A DNA stretch of 64,000 nucleotides, taken from assembly GCA_028710485.1 (NCBI GenBank), contig JAQTTZ010000008.1, positions 1 through 64,000 on the forward strand, given 5' to 3'. Of the stretch, positions 1 to 10,083 are shown in pieces (the first letter of the stretch is position 1; each line of letters begins with the position of its first letter). Position numbers and translations under genes: made by a program. This stretch comes from Bacteriovorax sp. Lineage in GTDB: Bacteria; Bdellovibrionota; Bacteriovoracia; Bacteriovoracales; Bacteriovoracaceae. Below the pieces are notes generated by a model. The model was not told the DNA's origin. It made no database searches and worked only from the letters and a program-made list of their open reading frames with translations.

Positions 1-81
1 TCCCGAACTCGGAAGTTAAGCTCTTCAGCGCCGAAGGTAGTGCCAGGGAAACTTGGTGTGAGAAAAGGTCGATGCACCCTC
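1..81 (+). rRNA. rrf: 5S ribosomal RNA, 3' part
   Basis: The window opens inside a 5S rRNA: the conserved CCCGAACTCGGAAGTTAAGC block is at positions 2-21, followed by the typical GCCGAAGGTAGTGC arm. The 5' part lies outside the window, so a rRNA operon presumably precedes it. The 3' end near 81 is an estimate because the pairing 5' strand is missing. Confidence 0.92.
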
Positions 82-88
82 TTAATTT

Positions 89-124
89 AAAAAAACCCCG
101 GCTTGTCTGGGGTTTTTTATTTTT
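89..124 (+). terminator. Intrinsic terminator after 5S rRNA
   Basis: A CCCCGG...CTGGGG-type stem flanked by A-runs on the left and T-runs on the right directly follows the 5S gene. This is the expected rho-independent end of the rRNA operon. Confidence 0.85.
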
Positions 125-166
125 AACGTCTTCTCTTTCATTTAACATCATGTAAAATATTTAAAT

Positions 167-2548
167 ATGAATGCAAAAATACTTAAATATGAACTTTTTT
201 CTCTATTCTTTTTAACCGTCATCACATTAGTGGTTTTTTATTATCGGGATACTTTGCCTGATAATTACTTATCCATATCCTCTGCGTCCTCACATGGGTT
301 CTTTGCTTACTACGGAACTAGTCTACTAAATTTTATCAATTATTATTCTGGTCCATGGGTTCTGATTCCCTGTGCATTTTTTACATCCTTTTATGTTTTT
401 GTTTTTTCAAAACGTGCTGATTGGATCGATGTTTTGAATATCCTCTCACTTGTTATTTTTTCTGTGTGGACTGCTTATTATCTTCAGCCAACACTTTTAG
501 GTGGTGGCTTGTTTCAAGTTTTATCATCTGCATTTTCTCCATTTGTTTCATTTCTCCTATGGAGCTGCTCGCTTGTAGCTTTTATTTGGGGAACTTTCCG
601 TGGTGATTTTACTGAAAAAGTAAAAATGATTGCCTGCGAAATTAAGAAAGTTGATATTAAAACACCTGCAAGTAAAGCATTCGCTTTTTCCGAAAAATAC
701 TTCACCATCCTTAAGGAGAAAATCTCTCCACAGTCCAAATTAATAGAAATTGATCACGAAGATGCACCAATTGATCATGAAGGCGTAGGGCAAAACTCTG
801 CGGTTATGAAAGATGAAAATAGAGTGATTCAAATTGCTCCAGAAAGGGTGCCTGTTAACGAGTTAATATTGGTGCAAAAAGTTGCGATTATCGATAACGA
901 ATTAGTCGTTGAACACGATGATTTTGCTGTTGTTATTACAACGGCCAATGAAAACAAGATTGAAGAATTCATTGATGATGATGGCGATGATGATTATGTC
1001 GATGAATCTGAAATTGGGCTATCTTTAAAGTCGAACAAGACGATTAGTAAATTTAACGATGATAAGTATTATGATTTAGTGAAAGTGGCTTCGCATAAAA
1101 AGGGCGATCAGAAGTTTTCGCAACCGGACGATAAATATTTTCACGATATTATTACGAAGATTCAGGACAAGCTCGGGGAATTCAAGATTTTAGGGCGCAT
1201 TATCAATGTTCTAAAAGGACCCGTTGTTGATACTTTTGAGTGGGAGCTTGGAGTCGGGGAAAAAGTTTCAAGGTTAACAAGTACATCTGAAGATTTATCG
1301 TTAGCTTTATCTGGATCGCCAATTCGTATGGTTTATCCGATGAAGGGAAGAACGACAGTTGGGATTGAAGTGCCAAGAAATCCTCGAGATTTTATTTTTC
1401 TTGATGAAATTATTAGTTCAAAAGATTTTGTGCACACTGTGCATCAGTTGCCTTTAGCAATGGGGAAGGATGCTCATGGCGAGGCAGTGGTAGTTGATTT
1501 AGCTTCTATGCCACATATGCTAGTTGCGGGTTCTACTGGAGCAGGGAAGTCGGTATTCATTAACTCGATTTTAGTTTCTTTGCTTATAAAAAAATCACCG
1601 AATCAAATGAAATTAATTCTGATTGATCCAAAACAACTTGAACTTGCACTGTATGCGCGTCTTCCGCATTTGCTTATGCCGGTAATTACCGAGGCAAAAA
1701 CCGCTGCGACTTCACTGCTTTGGGCCTGTCAGGAAATGGAGAGACGTTACTCAATAATGTCAGAATTTGGTGTGAGAAATATTGAAGGCTTTAACCATAA
1801 ATTAAAGCAAGCACCGAGAGAGTTGGTCGATAAAATTAGAAAATTCTATGAGTACTCAACTGAGGACACCTATGAACTTCCTTATATCGTCATCATTGTT
1901 GACGAGTTTGCAGACCTAATCTTGACTCAAAAAGGCAAGGATATTGAAACCCATATTTGTCGATTGGCCGGAAAAGCTCGAGCGGCCGGGGTTCACTTAA
2001 TCTTAGCGACACAAAGGCCTTCAGTAGATGTAATTACGGGATTGATTAAGTCAAATTTTCCGACACGAGTATCTTTCCGGGTAACGAGTGCTATTGACTC
2101 TCGCACAATTTTAAACGCAATGGGAGCAGAAAAACTTCTCGGAAAGGGGGATATGCTCTACAAGCAAGGGGTGGACACCACTCGTATTCACTCCGCTTAT
2201 ATCGAAGAAGATGAAATTGAATCCTTAACGGATAAATTAGCCGAAATGGCACCTTCCTTTAATCCAAATATTATGGAATTTTTGGAGAATGGTGGAGAAG
2301 AAGAGCCGGATGTTGGTTTAGTGACACATAGTGGTGATGTAGGCGAAAGAGATGACAAATATGACGAAGCCGTGCGAGTTGTTGTGGAGCATCGTTCGGC
2401 AAGTGCGTCATTGCTGCAAAGACGACTGGGTGTGGGGTATAATAGGGCCGCAAACCTGATTGAAGAAATGGAATCAAAAGGAGTTGTGGGACCAGCGCAA
2501 GGATCGAAGCCTAGAAAAGTTTTAATGGGTTCAGAAAGCCTGACTTAA
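167..2548 (+). CDS. ftsK: DNA translocase FtsK
   Basis: FtsK/SpoIIIE-type ATPase that pumps DNA through the closing division septum and helps resolve chromosome dimers. The 793-residue protein has about four N-terminal membrane segments within residues 1-145, then a charged linker with a very acidic stretch (about 267-283). The RecA-like motor follows, with Walker A AGSTGAGKS at 454-462 and Walker B IIVDEFAD around 576-583. It ends in a gamma winged-helix domain (VGYNRAANLIEEME), the part that reads polar KOPS-type sequences in known family members. The ATG at 167 has only a weak ribosome site. The gene stands alone between the 5S terminator and the rpsB promoter region. Confidence 0.95.
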   Translation: MNAKILKYELFSLFFLTVITLVVFYYRDTLPDNYLSISSASSHGFFAYYGTSLLNFINYYSGPWVLIPCAFFTSFYVFVFSKRADWIDVLNILSLVIFSVWTAYYLQPTLLGGGLFQVLSSAFSPFVSFLLWSCSLVAFIWGTFRGDFTEKVKMIACEIKKVDIKTPASKAFAFSEKYFTILKEKISPQSKLIEIDHEDAPIDHEGVGQNSAVMKDENRVIQIAPERVPVNELILVQKVAIIDNELVVEHDDFAVVITTANENKIEEFIDDDGDDDYVDESEIGLSLKSNKTISKFNDDKYYDLVKVASHKKGDQKFSQPDDKYFHDIITKIQDKLGEFKILGRIINVLKGPVVDTFEWELGVGEKVSRLTSTSEDLSLALSGSPIRMVYPMKGRTTVGIEVPRNPRDFIFLDEIISSKDFVHTVHQLPLAMGKDAHGEAVVVDLASMPHMLVAGSTGAGKSVFINSILVSLLIKKSPNQMKLILIDPKQLELALYARLPHLLMPVITEAKTAATSLLWACQEMERRYSIMSEFGVRNIEGFNHKLKQAPRELVDKIRKFYEYSTEDTYELPYIVIIVDEFADLILTQKGKDIETHICRLAGKARAAGVHLILATQRPSVDVITGLIKSNFPTRVSFRVTSAIDSRTILNAMGAEKLLGKGDMLYKQGVDTTRIHSAYIEEDEIESLTDKLAEMAPSFNPNIMEFLENGGEEEPDVGLVTHSGDVGERDDKYDEAVRVVVEHRSASASLLQRRLGVGYNRAANLIEEMESKGVVGPAQGSKPRKVLMGSESLT

Positions 2549-2605
2549 ATGTATTTTTCATTGAGAGTTTTCTAGTACTGGTTCGAGGGAAAATTCTCAT
2601 ACTTC

Positions 2606-2634
2606 TTGCCCAATTTATGGGCATATGCTATCAA
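2606..2634 (+). promoter_or_regulatory. Candidate sigma-70 promoter for rpsB-tsf
   Basis: TTGCCC at 2606-2611 and TATCAA at 2629-2634 are separated by 17 bases, each matching four of six consensus positions. This would give a leader of about 100 bases before rpsB. The -35 overlaps a perfect 6-bp inverted repeat (TGCCCA/TGGGCA, 2607-2623). The promoter is plausible but not strong. Confidence 0.35.
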
Positions 2635-2741
2635 TCTATCTCATTAATAATTTTCAGTTGTCTGAAAAGTTGGTCCGCTAAAGTTAATGTTTAATAACCA
2701 TATGCGGCTCACAGACAATTCGATCAACCAACGGAGTTACT

Positions 2742-3536
2742 ATGTCAGAAGAATTATCTCTTAAAAGCCTCTTAGAGGCCGGCGCTCACTTCGGTCACCA
2801 GACTGAAAAGTGGAATCCAAAAATGAAAAAATACGTTTACGGTGAGAAGAACGGTATTTACATTATCGATCTTGCTAAAACTATTCCTCTTGCAAAAAGT
2901 GCATACGACTTTCTTAAGAAAACTGCTGGAGAAGGTAAGCCAGTTCTTTTCGTAGGAACAAAAAGACAAGCAGCTGACGTTGTTACCAAAGCAGCTATCG
3001 ACTGTGGTGCTTACTACGTAACAAGCAGATGGTTAGGTGGGATGCTTACTAACTGGAAAACCGTTTCACTTTCAATTGATAAAATTCGCAAAGTAGAAAA
3101 AATGAAAGAAACAGGAGACTTTGGTCTTCTAACTAAAAAAGAAAGAATCAACATCGAAAAGGAAGTTGTGAAACTAGAAAAAACTCTTGGTGGGATTAAA
3201 GATATGAGAAAGCTTCCAGGAGCTATCTTTATCATCGATCCAAACAACGAAAGAATTGCAATCCTTGAAGCTAACAATCTTGGAATTCCAGTTGTTGCTA
3301 TCACGGATACAAACTGTGATCCAACAGGTGTTGATTATGTTGTTCCAGGAAATGACGATGCAATGAAATCTGTAAGTATGTTTACTGAATATTTTGCGAA
3401 CTCTGTATCTGAAGGTATGGCGCTTGCTAAGAAAAATAACAAACTTGCTAAAGATAAAGATTCTACTAGAGATGTAGCTCTTGAAAAAGAAATCATCACT
3501 AAGTACGAAAAAGATATCGATTTAGCTGACGAATAG
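2742..3536 (+). CDS. rpsB: 30S ribosomal protein S2
   Basis: Ribosomal protein S2 of the small subunit. The opening SLKSLLEAGAHFGHQTEKWN and the later FVGTKRQAAD and RWLGGMLTNWKT blocks are diagnostic. Length is 264 residues, normal for S2, with a lysine- and acid-rich C-terminal tail. It starts at an ATG behind AACGGAG and is followed after 40 bases by tsf, the usual rpsB-tsf pairing. A roughly 190-base leader precedes it; S2 is often autoregulated in bacteria, but I could not identify a leader structure here. Confidence 0.98.
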   Translation: MSEELSLKSLLEAGAHFGHQTEKWNPKMKKYVYGEKNGIYIIDLAKTIPLAKSAYDFLKKTAGEGKPVLFVGTKRQAADVVTKAAIDCGAYYVTSRWLGGMLTNWKTVSLSIDKIRKVEKMKETGDFGLLTKKERINIEKEVVKLEKTLGGIKDMRKLPGAIFIIDPNNERIAILEANNLGIPVVAITDTNCDPTGVDYVVPGNDDAMKSVSMFTEYFANSVSEGMALAKKNNKLAKDKDSTRDVALEKEIITKYEKDIDLADE

Positions 3537-3576
3537 TTAGGACGGAAATTTAATTTAAAGTTAAAAGGAATAGATA

Positions 3577-4236
3577 ATGACTACACAAATTACAGCTAAG
3601 CTCGTGTCTGAATTGAGAGAAAAAACTGGTGCCGGAATGATGGACTGTAAAAAAGCCCTTGGCGAAGTTAATGGTGATATTGAAAAAGCAATCGATTATC
3701 TGAGACAAAAAGGTCTTGCAGCTGCTCAAAAAAAGCAATCTCGTATTGCTGCTGAAGGAGCGGTTGGATCATACATTCACGGTGGTAAGCTAGGTGTTCT
3801 AGTTGAAATTAACTGTGAAACAGATTTCGTAGCTAAATCAGAAGATTTTCAAACTTTCGTTAAAGACGTGGCTATGCATATAGCAGCTGCTGATCCTAAA
3901 TTTGTACGCTCTTCAGAAATGGACCAAGCATTTGTAGATAGAGAAGTTGCGATCTACACTGCTCAGTTAAAAGAAGAAGGGAAGCCAGAAGCAATGATCC
4001 CGAAAATTGTTGAAGGAAAAGTTAAAAAACTTGCTTCAGAAGTTTGCTTACTAGATCAAAAATTCATTAAGAATCCAGATATTACAGTTCAGGATCTTAT
4101 CAATGAACTTACTGTTAAAGTTGGAGAAAAAATCGACGTAAGACGATTTGTAAAATTCACACTTGGAGAAGGCATTGAGAAGAAAGTAGATGACTTCGCA
4201 GCAGAAGTTGCTTCAATGACTGGTGGAAAACACTAA
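3577..4236 (+). CDS. tsf: Translation elongation factor Ts
   Basis: EF-Ts, the guanine-nucleotide exchange factor that recycles EF-Tu. The N-terminal UBA-like segment (VSELREKTGAGMMDCKKAL) and the core TDFVAKS exchange motif (about residues 82-88) are present. At 219 residues it is of the shorter EF-Ts class, lacking much of the second core subdomain of the E. coli protein. An AAGG ribosome site precedes the ATG. It is co-transcribed with rpsB and closed by a strong terminator at 4253-4280. Confidence 0.97.
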   Translation: MTTQITAKLVSELREKTGAGMMDCKKALGEVNGDIEKAIDYLRQKGLAAAQKKQSRIAAEGAVGSYIHGGKLGVLVEINCETDFVAKSEDFQTFVKDVAMHIAAADPKFVRSSEMDQAFVDREVAIYTAQLKEEGKPEAMIPKIVEGKVKKLASEVCLLDQKFIKNPDITVQDLINELTVKVGEKIDVRRFVKFTLGEGIEKKVDDFAAEVASMTGGKH

Positions 4237-4252
4237 GAATTATCAAAAAAAT

Positions 4253-4280
4253 AAAGGGGCTTTTTTTAAAGCCCCTTTTT
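4253..4280 (+). terminator. Intrinsic terminator after tsf
   Basis: AAAGGGGC, a T-rich loop, then GCCCC and a T-run: a strong GC stem with U-tail. It separates rpsB-tsf from the pyrH operon. Confidence 0.88.
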
Positions 4281-4313
4281 GTATGCTCAAAAACACAACA
4301 CTAAATGGTATAG

Positions 4314-5033
<720 letters not shown>

Positions 5034-5058
5034 GAGCCAAAAAATAAGGGGACTCATT

Positions 5059-5616
5059 ATGATGGATAAAACAAAAACTTCATTAAATGATTCAATGAAA
5101 AAAGCAATTGATTCATTAAAGCATCAGCTCACAAAGGTTCGTACGGGAAGAGCATCTGTAAATATTTTAGATGGTGTTCAGGTTGATTATTACGGTTCGC
5201 TGAGTCCATTGAGTCAGTTGGGACAAATCAGCACACCTGAAGCACGATTACTTCAAATTCAGCCTTTTGATAAATCAATGTTGGGTGCAATTGAAAAAGC
5301 TATTTTCGGAGCAAACTTAGGTGTGACTCCAACTAATGATGGGAATTTAATCCGTTTAAATTTTCCTTCATTGACTGAAGACAAACGTAAAGATTTAGCA
5401 AAAGAAATTAAAAAAATTGGTGAAGATACAAAAGTTATTCTCAGAAATCTTCGTCGTGATCAAAACGATGCTGTGAAGAAATCAGAAAAGGATAAAGCTG
5501 TTTCTGAGGATGATGCAAAAAAGATTCAGGCAGAAATTCAAACGATTACAGATAAATTCACGAAAGAAGTTGATATCATTATTGCTAATAAGGAAAAGGA
5601 AGTTCTTGCGATCTAA
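5059..5616 (+). CDS. frr: Ribosome recycling factor
   Basis: Ribosome recycling factor, which with EF-G splits post-termination ribosomes. The 185-residue protein has the typical triple-helix bundle and the KVRTGRAS and LRNLRRDQND motifs. Two consecutive ATGs (5059 and 5062) follow GGGGACTC; either may be used. It sits 25 bases after pyrH and 9 bases before uppS. Confidence 0.97.
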   Translation: MMDKTKTSLNDSMKKAIDSLKHQLTKVRTGRASVNILDGVQVDYYGSLSPLSQLGQISTPEARLLQIQPFDKSMLGAIEKAIFGANLGVTPTNDGNLIRLNFPSLTEDKRKDLAKEIKKIGEDTKVILRNLRRDQNDAVKKSEKDKAVSEDDAKKIQAEIQTITDKFTKEVDIIIANKEKEVLAI

Positions 5617-5625
5617 TTGTAAAAA

Positions 5626-6393
5626 ATGATTTTAGAAAAACCGAAACACCCTATTAAGCACGTGGCAATCATCATGGATGGAAATGGTCGTTGGGCCAAA
5701 ATGCGCTCACATCCTAGGGTGTGGGGACATGTTCGTGGTTCAGGCGTGGTTGCAGATATTGTAGAGGAAGCTGATAGCTGTGGAATAAGTGCACTTACCA
5801 TGTACGCTTTTTCGACAGAAAATTGGAGTCGTCCACAAACTGAAATTCGAGTGCTTTTTAACCTTCTCCATAAATTTTTAAAACGTGAACGCGATAGAAT
5901 TTTAAAAAATAATATTCGTTTTAAGATCATGGGAGATATAACTAATCTTCCTTCTCAAACAAAAAATCTTATTTCTCAGCTAGAAGCTGAGAGCATGTTC
6001 AATACTGGCTTAAAGCTTACGTTTGCTTTCGGTTATGGGGGGCGTGCGGAAATTACTCAGGCTTTAAATCGTTTTATTAAAGCGAATCCAGGTAAAGAAA
6101 TTACAGAAGAAGAATTGGCAAAAAATCTTTTGATCCCTGACTTAGGGGACGTGGATTTACTTATTCGTACCGGTGGGGATCACCGTGTTTCTAATTTTTT
6201 ATTATGGCAAATTGCTTATGCTGAATTTTATTTCACTGAAACAAAATGGCCAGATTTTAGCACTCATGAATTTAGAGAAATTTTAGAAAACGTTTCACAA
6301 AGAGAAAGACGTTTTGGCTCTACAACCTCAGCTTGTGATTTAAAGACAAATGTCGAACAAGCACGAGCTAATAAGATTTTATTAAGAGGCTAG
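5626..6393 (+). CDS. uppS: Isoprenyl transferase (undecaprenyl diphosphate synthase)
   Basis: cis-Prenyltransferase making the C55 undecaprenyl diphosphate carrier for peptidoglycan and O-antigen. The signature HVAIIMDGNGRWAK with its catalytic Asp lies near residues 14-27, and the C-terminal RTGG...SNFLLWQ...FYFTETKWPDF block is present. The usual RTSGEQR reads RTGGDHR, a tolerated-looking variation. Length of 255 is normal. No clear Shine-Dalgarno precedes the ATG, so expression may rely on coupling to frr 9 bases upstream. Only two bases separate it from cdsA. Confidence 0.95.
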   Translation: MILEKPKHPIKHVAIIMDGNGRWAKMRSHPRVWGHVRGSGVVADIVEEADSCGISALTMYAFSTENWSRPQTEIRVLFNLLHKFLKRERDRILKNNIRFKIMGDITNLPSQTKNLISQLEAESMFNTGLKLTFAFGYGGRAEITQALNRFIKANPGKEITEEELAKNLLIPDLGDVDLLIRTGGDHRVSNFLLWQIAYAEFYFTETKWPDFSTHEFREILENVSQRERRFGSTTSACDLKTNVEQARANKILLRG

Positions 6394-6395
6394 CG

Positions 6396-7229
6396 GTGTC
6401 TAATACGAAACAGCGAATTATTTCAGCTCTAATTATGGCAATCCTAGTGGTTCTCTGTGTTTTTTTTGGCAAAATGCCAACCTTAATTCTGGTTATGCTC
6501 GTTGGGATTTTATGTATTGACGAGTTGCTTGTTAATTTTGCAGAACTGACTCGTAAAAGTTTTTTTTATAAATATATTATTTTCTTTTTTACTCTTTTCT
6601 TCTTGTTTATTAATGTTTTTTTTGAAGCCAAACTATCACGCAGTTTTTTTACAATCTCTGCGCTCTTTTTAAATATTTTTTTAATATACTATCTTTTTAA
6701 AATTCCTCTTCAAGAAAATTTCATGAAGAAGAGCACTGAGAAGAATCCGGGACTTTTAAGCGTAATCGCTATTTTGCCAATTGTATCTTTTGGGATTCAT
6801 TTTGAAACTGATCACTGGCGCCATATTCTTGGTTTGTTATTAATTGTGACAATCAGTATGGATACTGGGGCTTGGTTTTTTGGCAAAAATTTTGGGAGAG
6901 TAAAGCTTTGGCCGGAAATAAGTCCTAAAAAAACAGTCGAAGGTTTTGTTGGAGGAATGTTTACGACAGCACTACTCGGAACGCTTGCTTGGCATTATTT
7001 GTTTAATGATTACCAATGGTATTACTCGGTTATTTTCGCTGCTTGTGGAGCCGTTTCTCAAGTCGGTGATTTAGTTCAATCTAAAATAAAAAGAGAGTTT
7101 GGAATCAAAGATAGCTCCAATCTCATACCAGGTCATGGTGGTATTTATGATCGCATCGACAGCCTCATCTTTCTGTCGCCTTTTTTCGTGTTTGTTGTAA
7201 AATATCTAGGACGACATCTTCCTCTCTAA
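6396..7229 (+). CDS. cdsA: Phosphatidate cytidylyltransferase
   Basis: CDP-diacylglycerol synthase, converting phosphatidic acid and CTP to CDP-diacylglycerol, the substrate of pssA a few genes downstream. It is a multi-spanning membrane protein (277 residues). The CdsA signature lies in MDTGAWFFGKNFGR followed by SPKKTVEG, and the C-terminal GDLVQSKIKREFGIKD...PGHGGIYDRID block is clear. The start is GTG, two bases after the uppS stop. Confidence 0.95.
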   Translation: MSNTKQRIISALIMAILVVLCVFFGKMPTLILVMLVGILCIDELLVNFAELTRKSFFYKYIIFFFTLFFLFINVFFEAKLSRSFFTISALFLNIFLIYYLFKIPLQENFMKKSTEKNPGLLSVIAILPIVSFGIHFETDHWRHILGLLLIVTISMDTGAWFFGKNFGRVKLWPEISPKKTVEGFVGGMFTTALLGTLAWHYLFNDYQWYYSVIFAACGAVSQVGDLVQSKIKREFGIKDSSNLIPGHGGIYDRIDSLIFLSPFFVFVVKYLGRHLPL

Positions 7230-7251
7230 ATTCGATTGCACGTGAGGCTTC

Positions 7252-8826
7252 ATGCTATTAGAAAAAATTGCTGTTTTTATATTATTTTTAGGACCTTTAG
7301 TTTTTTTCCACGAACTAGGGCACTTTTTATTTGCGAGACTCTTTGGCGTACGAGTTGAAGTTTTTTCAATTGGATTTGGGCCAAAGTTATTTAAGAAAAA
7401 ATTTGGTAATACGGAGTATGCTGTATCTGCTATTCCTCTTGGTGGATATGTAAAAATGTATGGTGATGATCCTTTTACTAAGGATGATGTTCCAGAATCA
7501 GAAAGACATCATAGTTTTACTCATCAGGGAAAGTTTGCACGCTTTTGCATCGTCTTGGGTGGACCTCTCGCAAATTTTATTTTAGCCTTTTTTATTTTTT
7601 TCTCGCTTTTAATTTCAGGTGAACGTATTCCAGAGATTAAGTTAGGAGCAATTCCTGTTGAGTCGTCTATTTATAAGGCAGGGCTTCGCACTGGAGATAT
7701 TCTTTTAAAAGTTAATGATACTGAAGTTTATAACCCGACTGATTTAATGGTTGAGGGGAAAGGCGAAATTAAAAGTATTACTGTTAAGCGAGCGGATCAA
7801 CCAGTTGTTCTGGCCGTAGACTTCAAAGGGGATAAATTCTTTGAAGACATTTTGAAATATCCTCCATTTTTAAGAAAGCCTTTTTTAATTGATTCTAATT
7901 CTCATCGCTATTTGATGAGTTTCGAAAAAGATAAAGTAAATCTTAAAGATTCGATTGAAGAAATGAGCATGAGAACTAGCACGAAATTTGCTTATCTCTA
8001 CCCAGTGCTTCCCGGTCAGGATATCTCGAGCGAAGAACTTAAAATTGATATGAAATCCGGTATAGAGGTTCCACTAAATTTTACAGATTTAAAATCGATG
8101 CTGATAGGCTTAGATTCAAAAGGATTTAAGACTATCGATCTTATGGTCCGCAGTGTGAACATGAATTCACCAGCGGATAAAGTTGGTATCCGGGAGAACG
8201 ATGTTTTTGTCAGTCTTGAAGGTGAAAAAGTTTATAGCTTTGAAGATTTAAGAACAAGACTTCAAACTATTGAGAAGAAGTCTGTAAATGTCGAAATTTG
8301 GAATAAAGGGCAAGTTAAGAAGTTAGTTGTCACTCCAGATGTGACAATACAAGAAGGAAAAACTCTTCGCTTGTTAGGTGTTTATAGTTATATCGAAATT
8401 CAGAAAATTAATTTTGTTCACACAAAGTCAAAGGGCTTATTTGGATCGATTAAGTATTCTGTGATCCGCACTTGGGATTCTGTTAAGAAAACCATCGATG
8501 GATTTGTAAAACTTTTAACTAATCAGATTTCATTAAAAACGATTGGTGGACCGCTTGCGATTGGTAAAGTGGCGCACGATTCCTTTAATACATCGTTGTC
8601 GTACTTCTTTCAGTTAATGGCCCTGATCTCTGTTAATTTGGGTGTTATCAATTTATTTCCCATTCCAGTTCTAGATGGTGGGCATATTCTCTTTATAGCT
8701 CTTGAGCTTATAAATGGAGGACCATTATCGCGCAGAAAAATGGAAATCGCACAGCAAGTCGGTTTATCAATTCTACTGATGTTGATGGTGGGAGCAATTT
8801 TTAATGATGTAAGCAGGTTTTTTTAG
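7252..8826 (+). CDS. rseP: RseP-type site-2 zinc metalloprotease
   Basis: Intramembrane zinc protease of the M50 family, which cleaves anti-sigma factors and leftover signal peptides. The zinc motif HELGH is at residues 20-24 in the first membrane segment, and the third ligand region NLFPIPVLDGGHI is near residue 470. Two PDZ-like regions lie between the membrane segments, roughly 115-190 and 290-370. At 524 residues it is longer than the E. coli protein (450) because of an enlarged periplasmic insert. Its stop overlaps the GTG start of tsaB by one base. Confidence 0.93.
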   Translation: MLLEKIAVFILFLGPLVFFHELGHFLFARLFGVRVEVFSIGFGPKLFKKKFGNTEYAVSAIPLGGYVKMYGDDPFTKDDVPESERHHSFTHQGKFARFCIVLGGPLANFILAFFIFFSLLISGERIPEIKLGAIPVESSIYKAGLRTGDILLKVNDTEVYNPTDLMVEGKGEIKSITVKRADQPVVLAVDFKGDKFFEDILKYPPFLRKPFLIDSNSHRYLMSFEKDKVNLKDSIEEMSMRTSTKFAYLYPVLPGQDISSEELKIDMKSGIEVPLNFTDLKSMLIGLDSKGFKTIDLMVRSVNMNSPADKVGIRENDVFVSLEGEKVYSFEDLRTRLQTIEKKSVNVEIWNKGQVKKLVVTPDVTIQEGKTLRLLGVYSYIEIQKINFVHTKSKGLFGSIKYSVIRTWDSVKKTIDGFVKLLTNQISLKTIGGPLAIGKVAHDSFNTSLSYFFQLMALISVNLGVINLFPIPVLDGGHILFIALELINGGPLSRRKMEIAQQVGLSILLMLMVGAIFNDVSRFF

Positions 8827-9410
8827 TGCACTCTTTGTTTGTAGACAGCACGTCGGGATTAGTTATTGGACTCCTTGATTCAAATTATTCTTGGGTCGAA
8901 TATATGAGTCTCGATGAAAAAAAACCTTCGGAAATTATTCATTTTGAAATCTTTAATCTCTTAAAAAAATACAGCCTTAATCTTGCAGATATGCAGTGTT
9001 TTGTTTCGAATGGGCCTGGCTCATATACTGGAATGAGATTGAGCGAAGGCCTGGCCCAAGTTTTCGAGCTTGTGCATATGCCAGTCTATTCATTTTATCA
9101 TTTTGATGTTCCAAGATTAAGTGGTGTTCCAAGAGGCTTTTGGGCCACTAATGCTTTTAAAGGTCAGGTTTTTGTTTATAATTGGAATGGAGATGAAGTA
9201 GAAAAGCATCTGCTTAATAAGGACGCTTTTTTTATCGAAGAGGAAAAATTGGGTTTTACTCTCGATACCAGTGATCCAATATTTTCAAATCTAGTATCGA
9301 CCAAAAGCTTGATTAAGAACAAGGCTCCTGAAATATTTTCAAAGGTCGAAGCACTTAAATTAAGGAAAGCGCCTTACTATTTTAGGTCACTTGATGAGGA
9401 ATTTCATTAG
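8826..9410 (+). CDS. tsaB: TsaB-like tRNA threonylcarbamoyladenosine biosynthesis protein
   Basis: Partner of TsaD and TsaE in making t6A37 in tRNAs that read ANN codons. The N-terminal FVDST and the SNGPGSYTGMRLS motif (about residues 62-74) match the TsaB family, an inactive ASKHA-fold homologue of TsaD. At 194 residues it is slightly short, and the C-terminal half is poorly conserved. Start is GTG overlapping the rseP stop. TsaD and TsaE are not in this window. Confidence 0.82.
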   Translation: MHSLFVDSTSGLVIGLLDSNYSWVEYMSLDEKKPSEIIHFEIFNLLKKYSLNLADMQCFVSNGPGSYTGMRLSEGLAQVFELVHMPVYSFYHFDVPRLSGVPRGFWATNAFKGQVFVYNWNGDEVEKHLLNKDAFFIEEEKLGFTLDTSDPIFSNLVSTKSLIKNKAPEIFSKVEALKLRKAPYYFRSLDEEFH

Positions 9411-9412
9411 TT

Positions 9413-10072
9413 ATGTTGAAATCTTATTTACCTGCTAAATTCAATACTTTTGCTGCAATTTTATTTGTTTTATTTTGGCTGCTCGGTTTTTATAAAATCT
9501 TATCCATCCTGATTGTTGCCTATATTGTTCTTTATGTAGTTTTGCGAAAAAGTAGAAATGACTTTCGCGATGACCCTATCAGTACCAGAGGAGTAATCTT
9601 TTCTCCGGCCAATGGTAAAGTAGTGCATATTGAGCATAATGTGTCTCATGGTTTTTATGGAGACCAATTAATTGAAATTCAAATTATGATTCCTTGGTGG
9701 AAAGAGATGGGAATATTTCTTCCACTATCGTGTGAGATAAAAAACCTCTTGGTTCTAAAAGGTCAGTCTTTTTTCAGATATCTTAAAGCAGTTGAGGTTC
9801 TCGGGAGTAAAGAGGGAAAAGGCGTTAGCTTGGCCCTTGATAACCGCGGGGAGAGTATTGGGCTCACTTTTTTTAAGTGTAAGCTTGGACTTTGGCCAGA
9901 ACTGATGGTTATGCCTGGAGATAGGGGAGGAAGAAGAGTCAATATTGGTTACTTTCCTTTTGGTGGAACGGTGATGCTTTATTTACCCAAAAAGTATGAG
10001 ATACTAGTTAAAACTAACGATGAAGTGAATGCTGGCGAAACAATTTTCGCAGTGGTTCCGGACAATATTTAA
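9413..10072 (+). CDS. Phosphatidylserine-decarboxylase-like protein lacking catalytic residues
   Basis: A 219-residue protein with the architecture of small class PSD proenzymes: two N-terminal membrane segments (about 10-45), FSPANGKV at 63-70 (family: SPADGKV) and a C-terminal FGGTVMLYLP...EVNAGETIF block (from 183). In active enzymes this last block contains a Gly-Ser (FGSR or GGST) at which the chain self-cleaves to form the pyruvoyl cofactor. Here FGGT has no serine, and the Asp/His motif is replaced by IFLPLSCEIK. I infer it cannot self-process. It lies 11 bases before pssA, exactly where an active psd usually sits; an intact psd is at 60612. It may bind lipid or regulate PssA. Confidence 0.78.
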   Translation: MLKSYLPAKFNTFAAILFVLFWLLGFYKILSILIVAYIVLYVVLRKSRNDFRDDPISTRGVIFSPANGKVVHIEHNVSHGFYGDQLIEIQIMIPWWKEMGIFLPLSCEIKNLLVLKGQSFFRYLKAVEVLGSKEGKGVSLALDNRGESIGLTFFKCKLGLWPELMVMPGDRGGRRVNIGYFPFGGTVMLYLPKKYEILVKTNDEVNAGETIFAVVPDNI

Positions 10073-10083
10073 AAGGCACTGTT

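Noticed and set aside
2607-2623. TGCCCA/TGGGCA hairpin as an ftsK terminator
   Set aside because: Only six pairs and no following T-run; it overlaps a candidate rpsB promoter instead.
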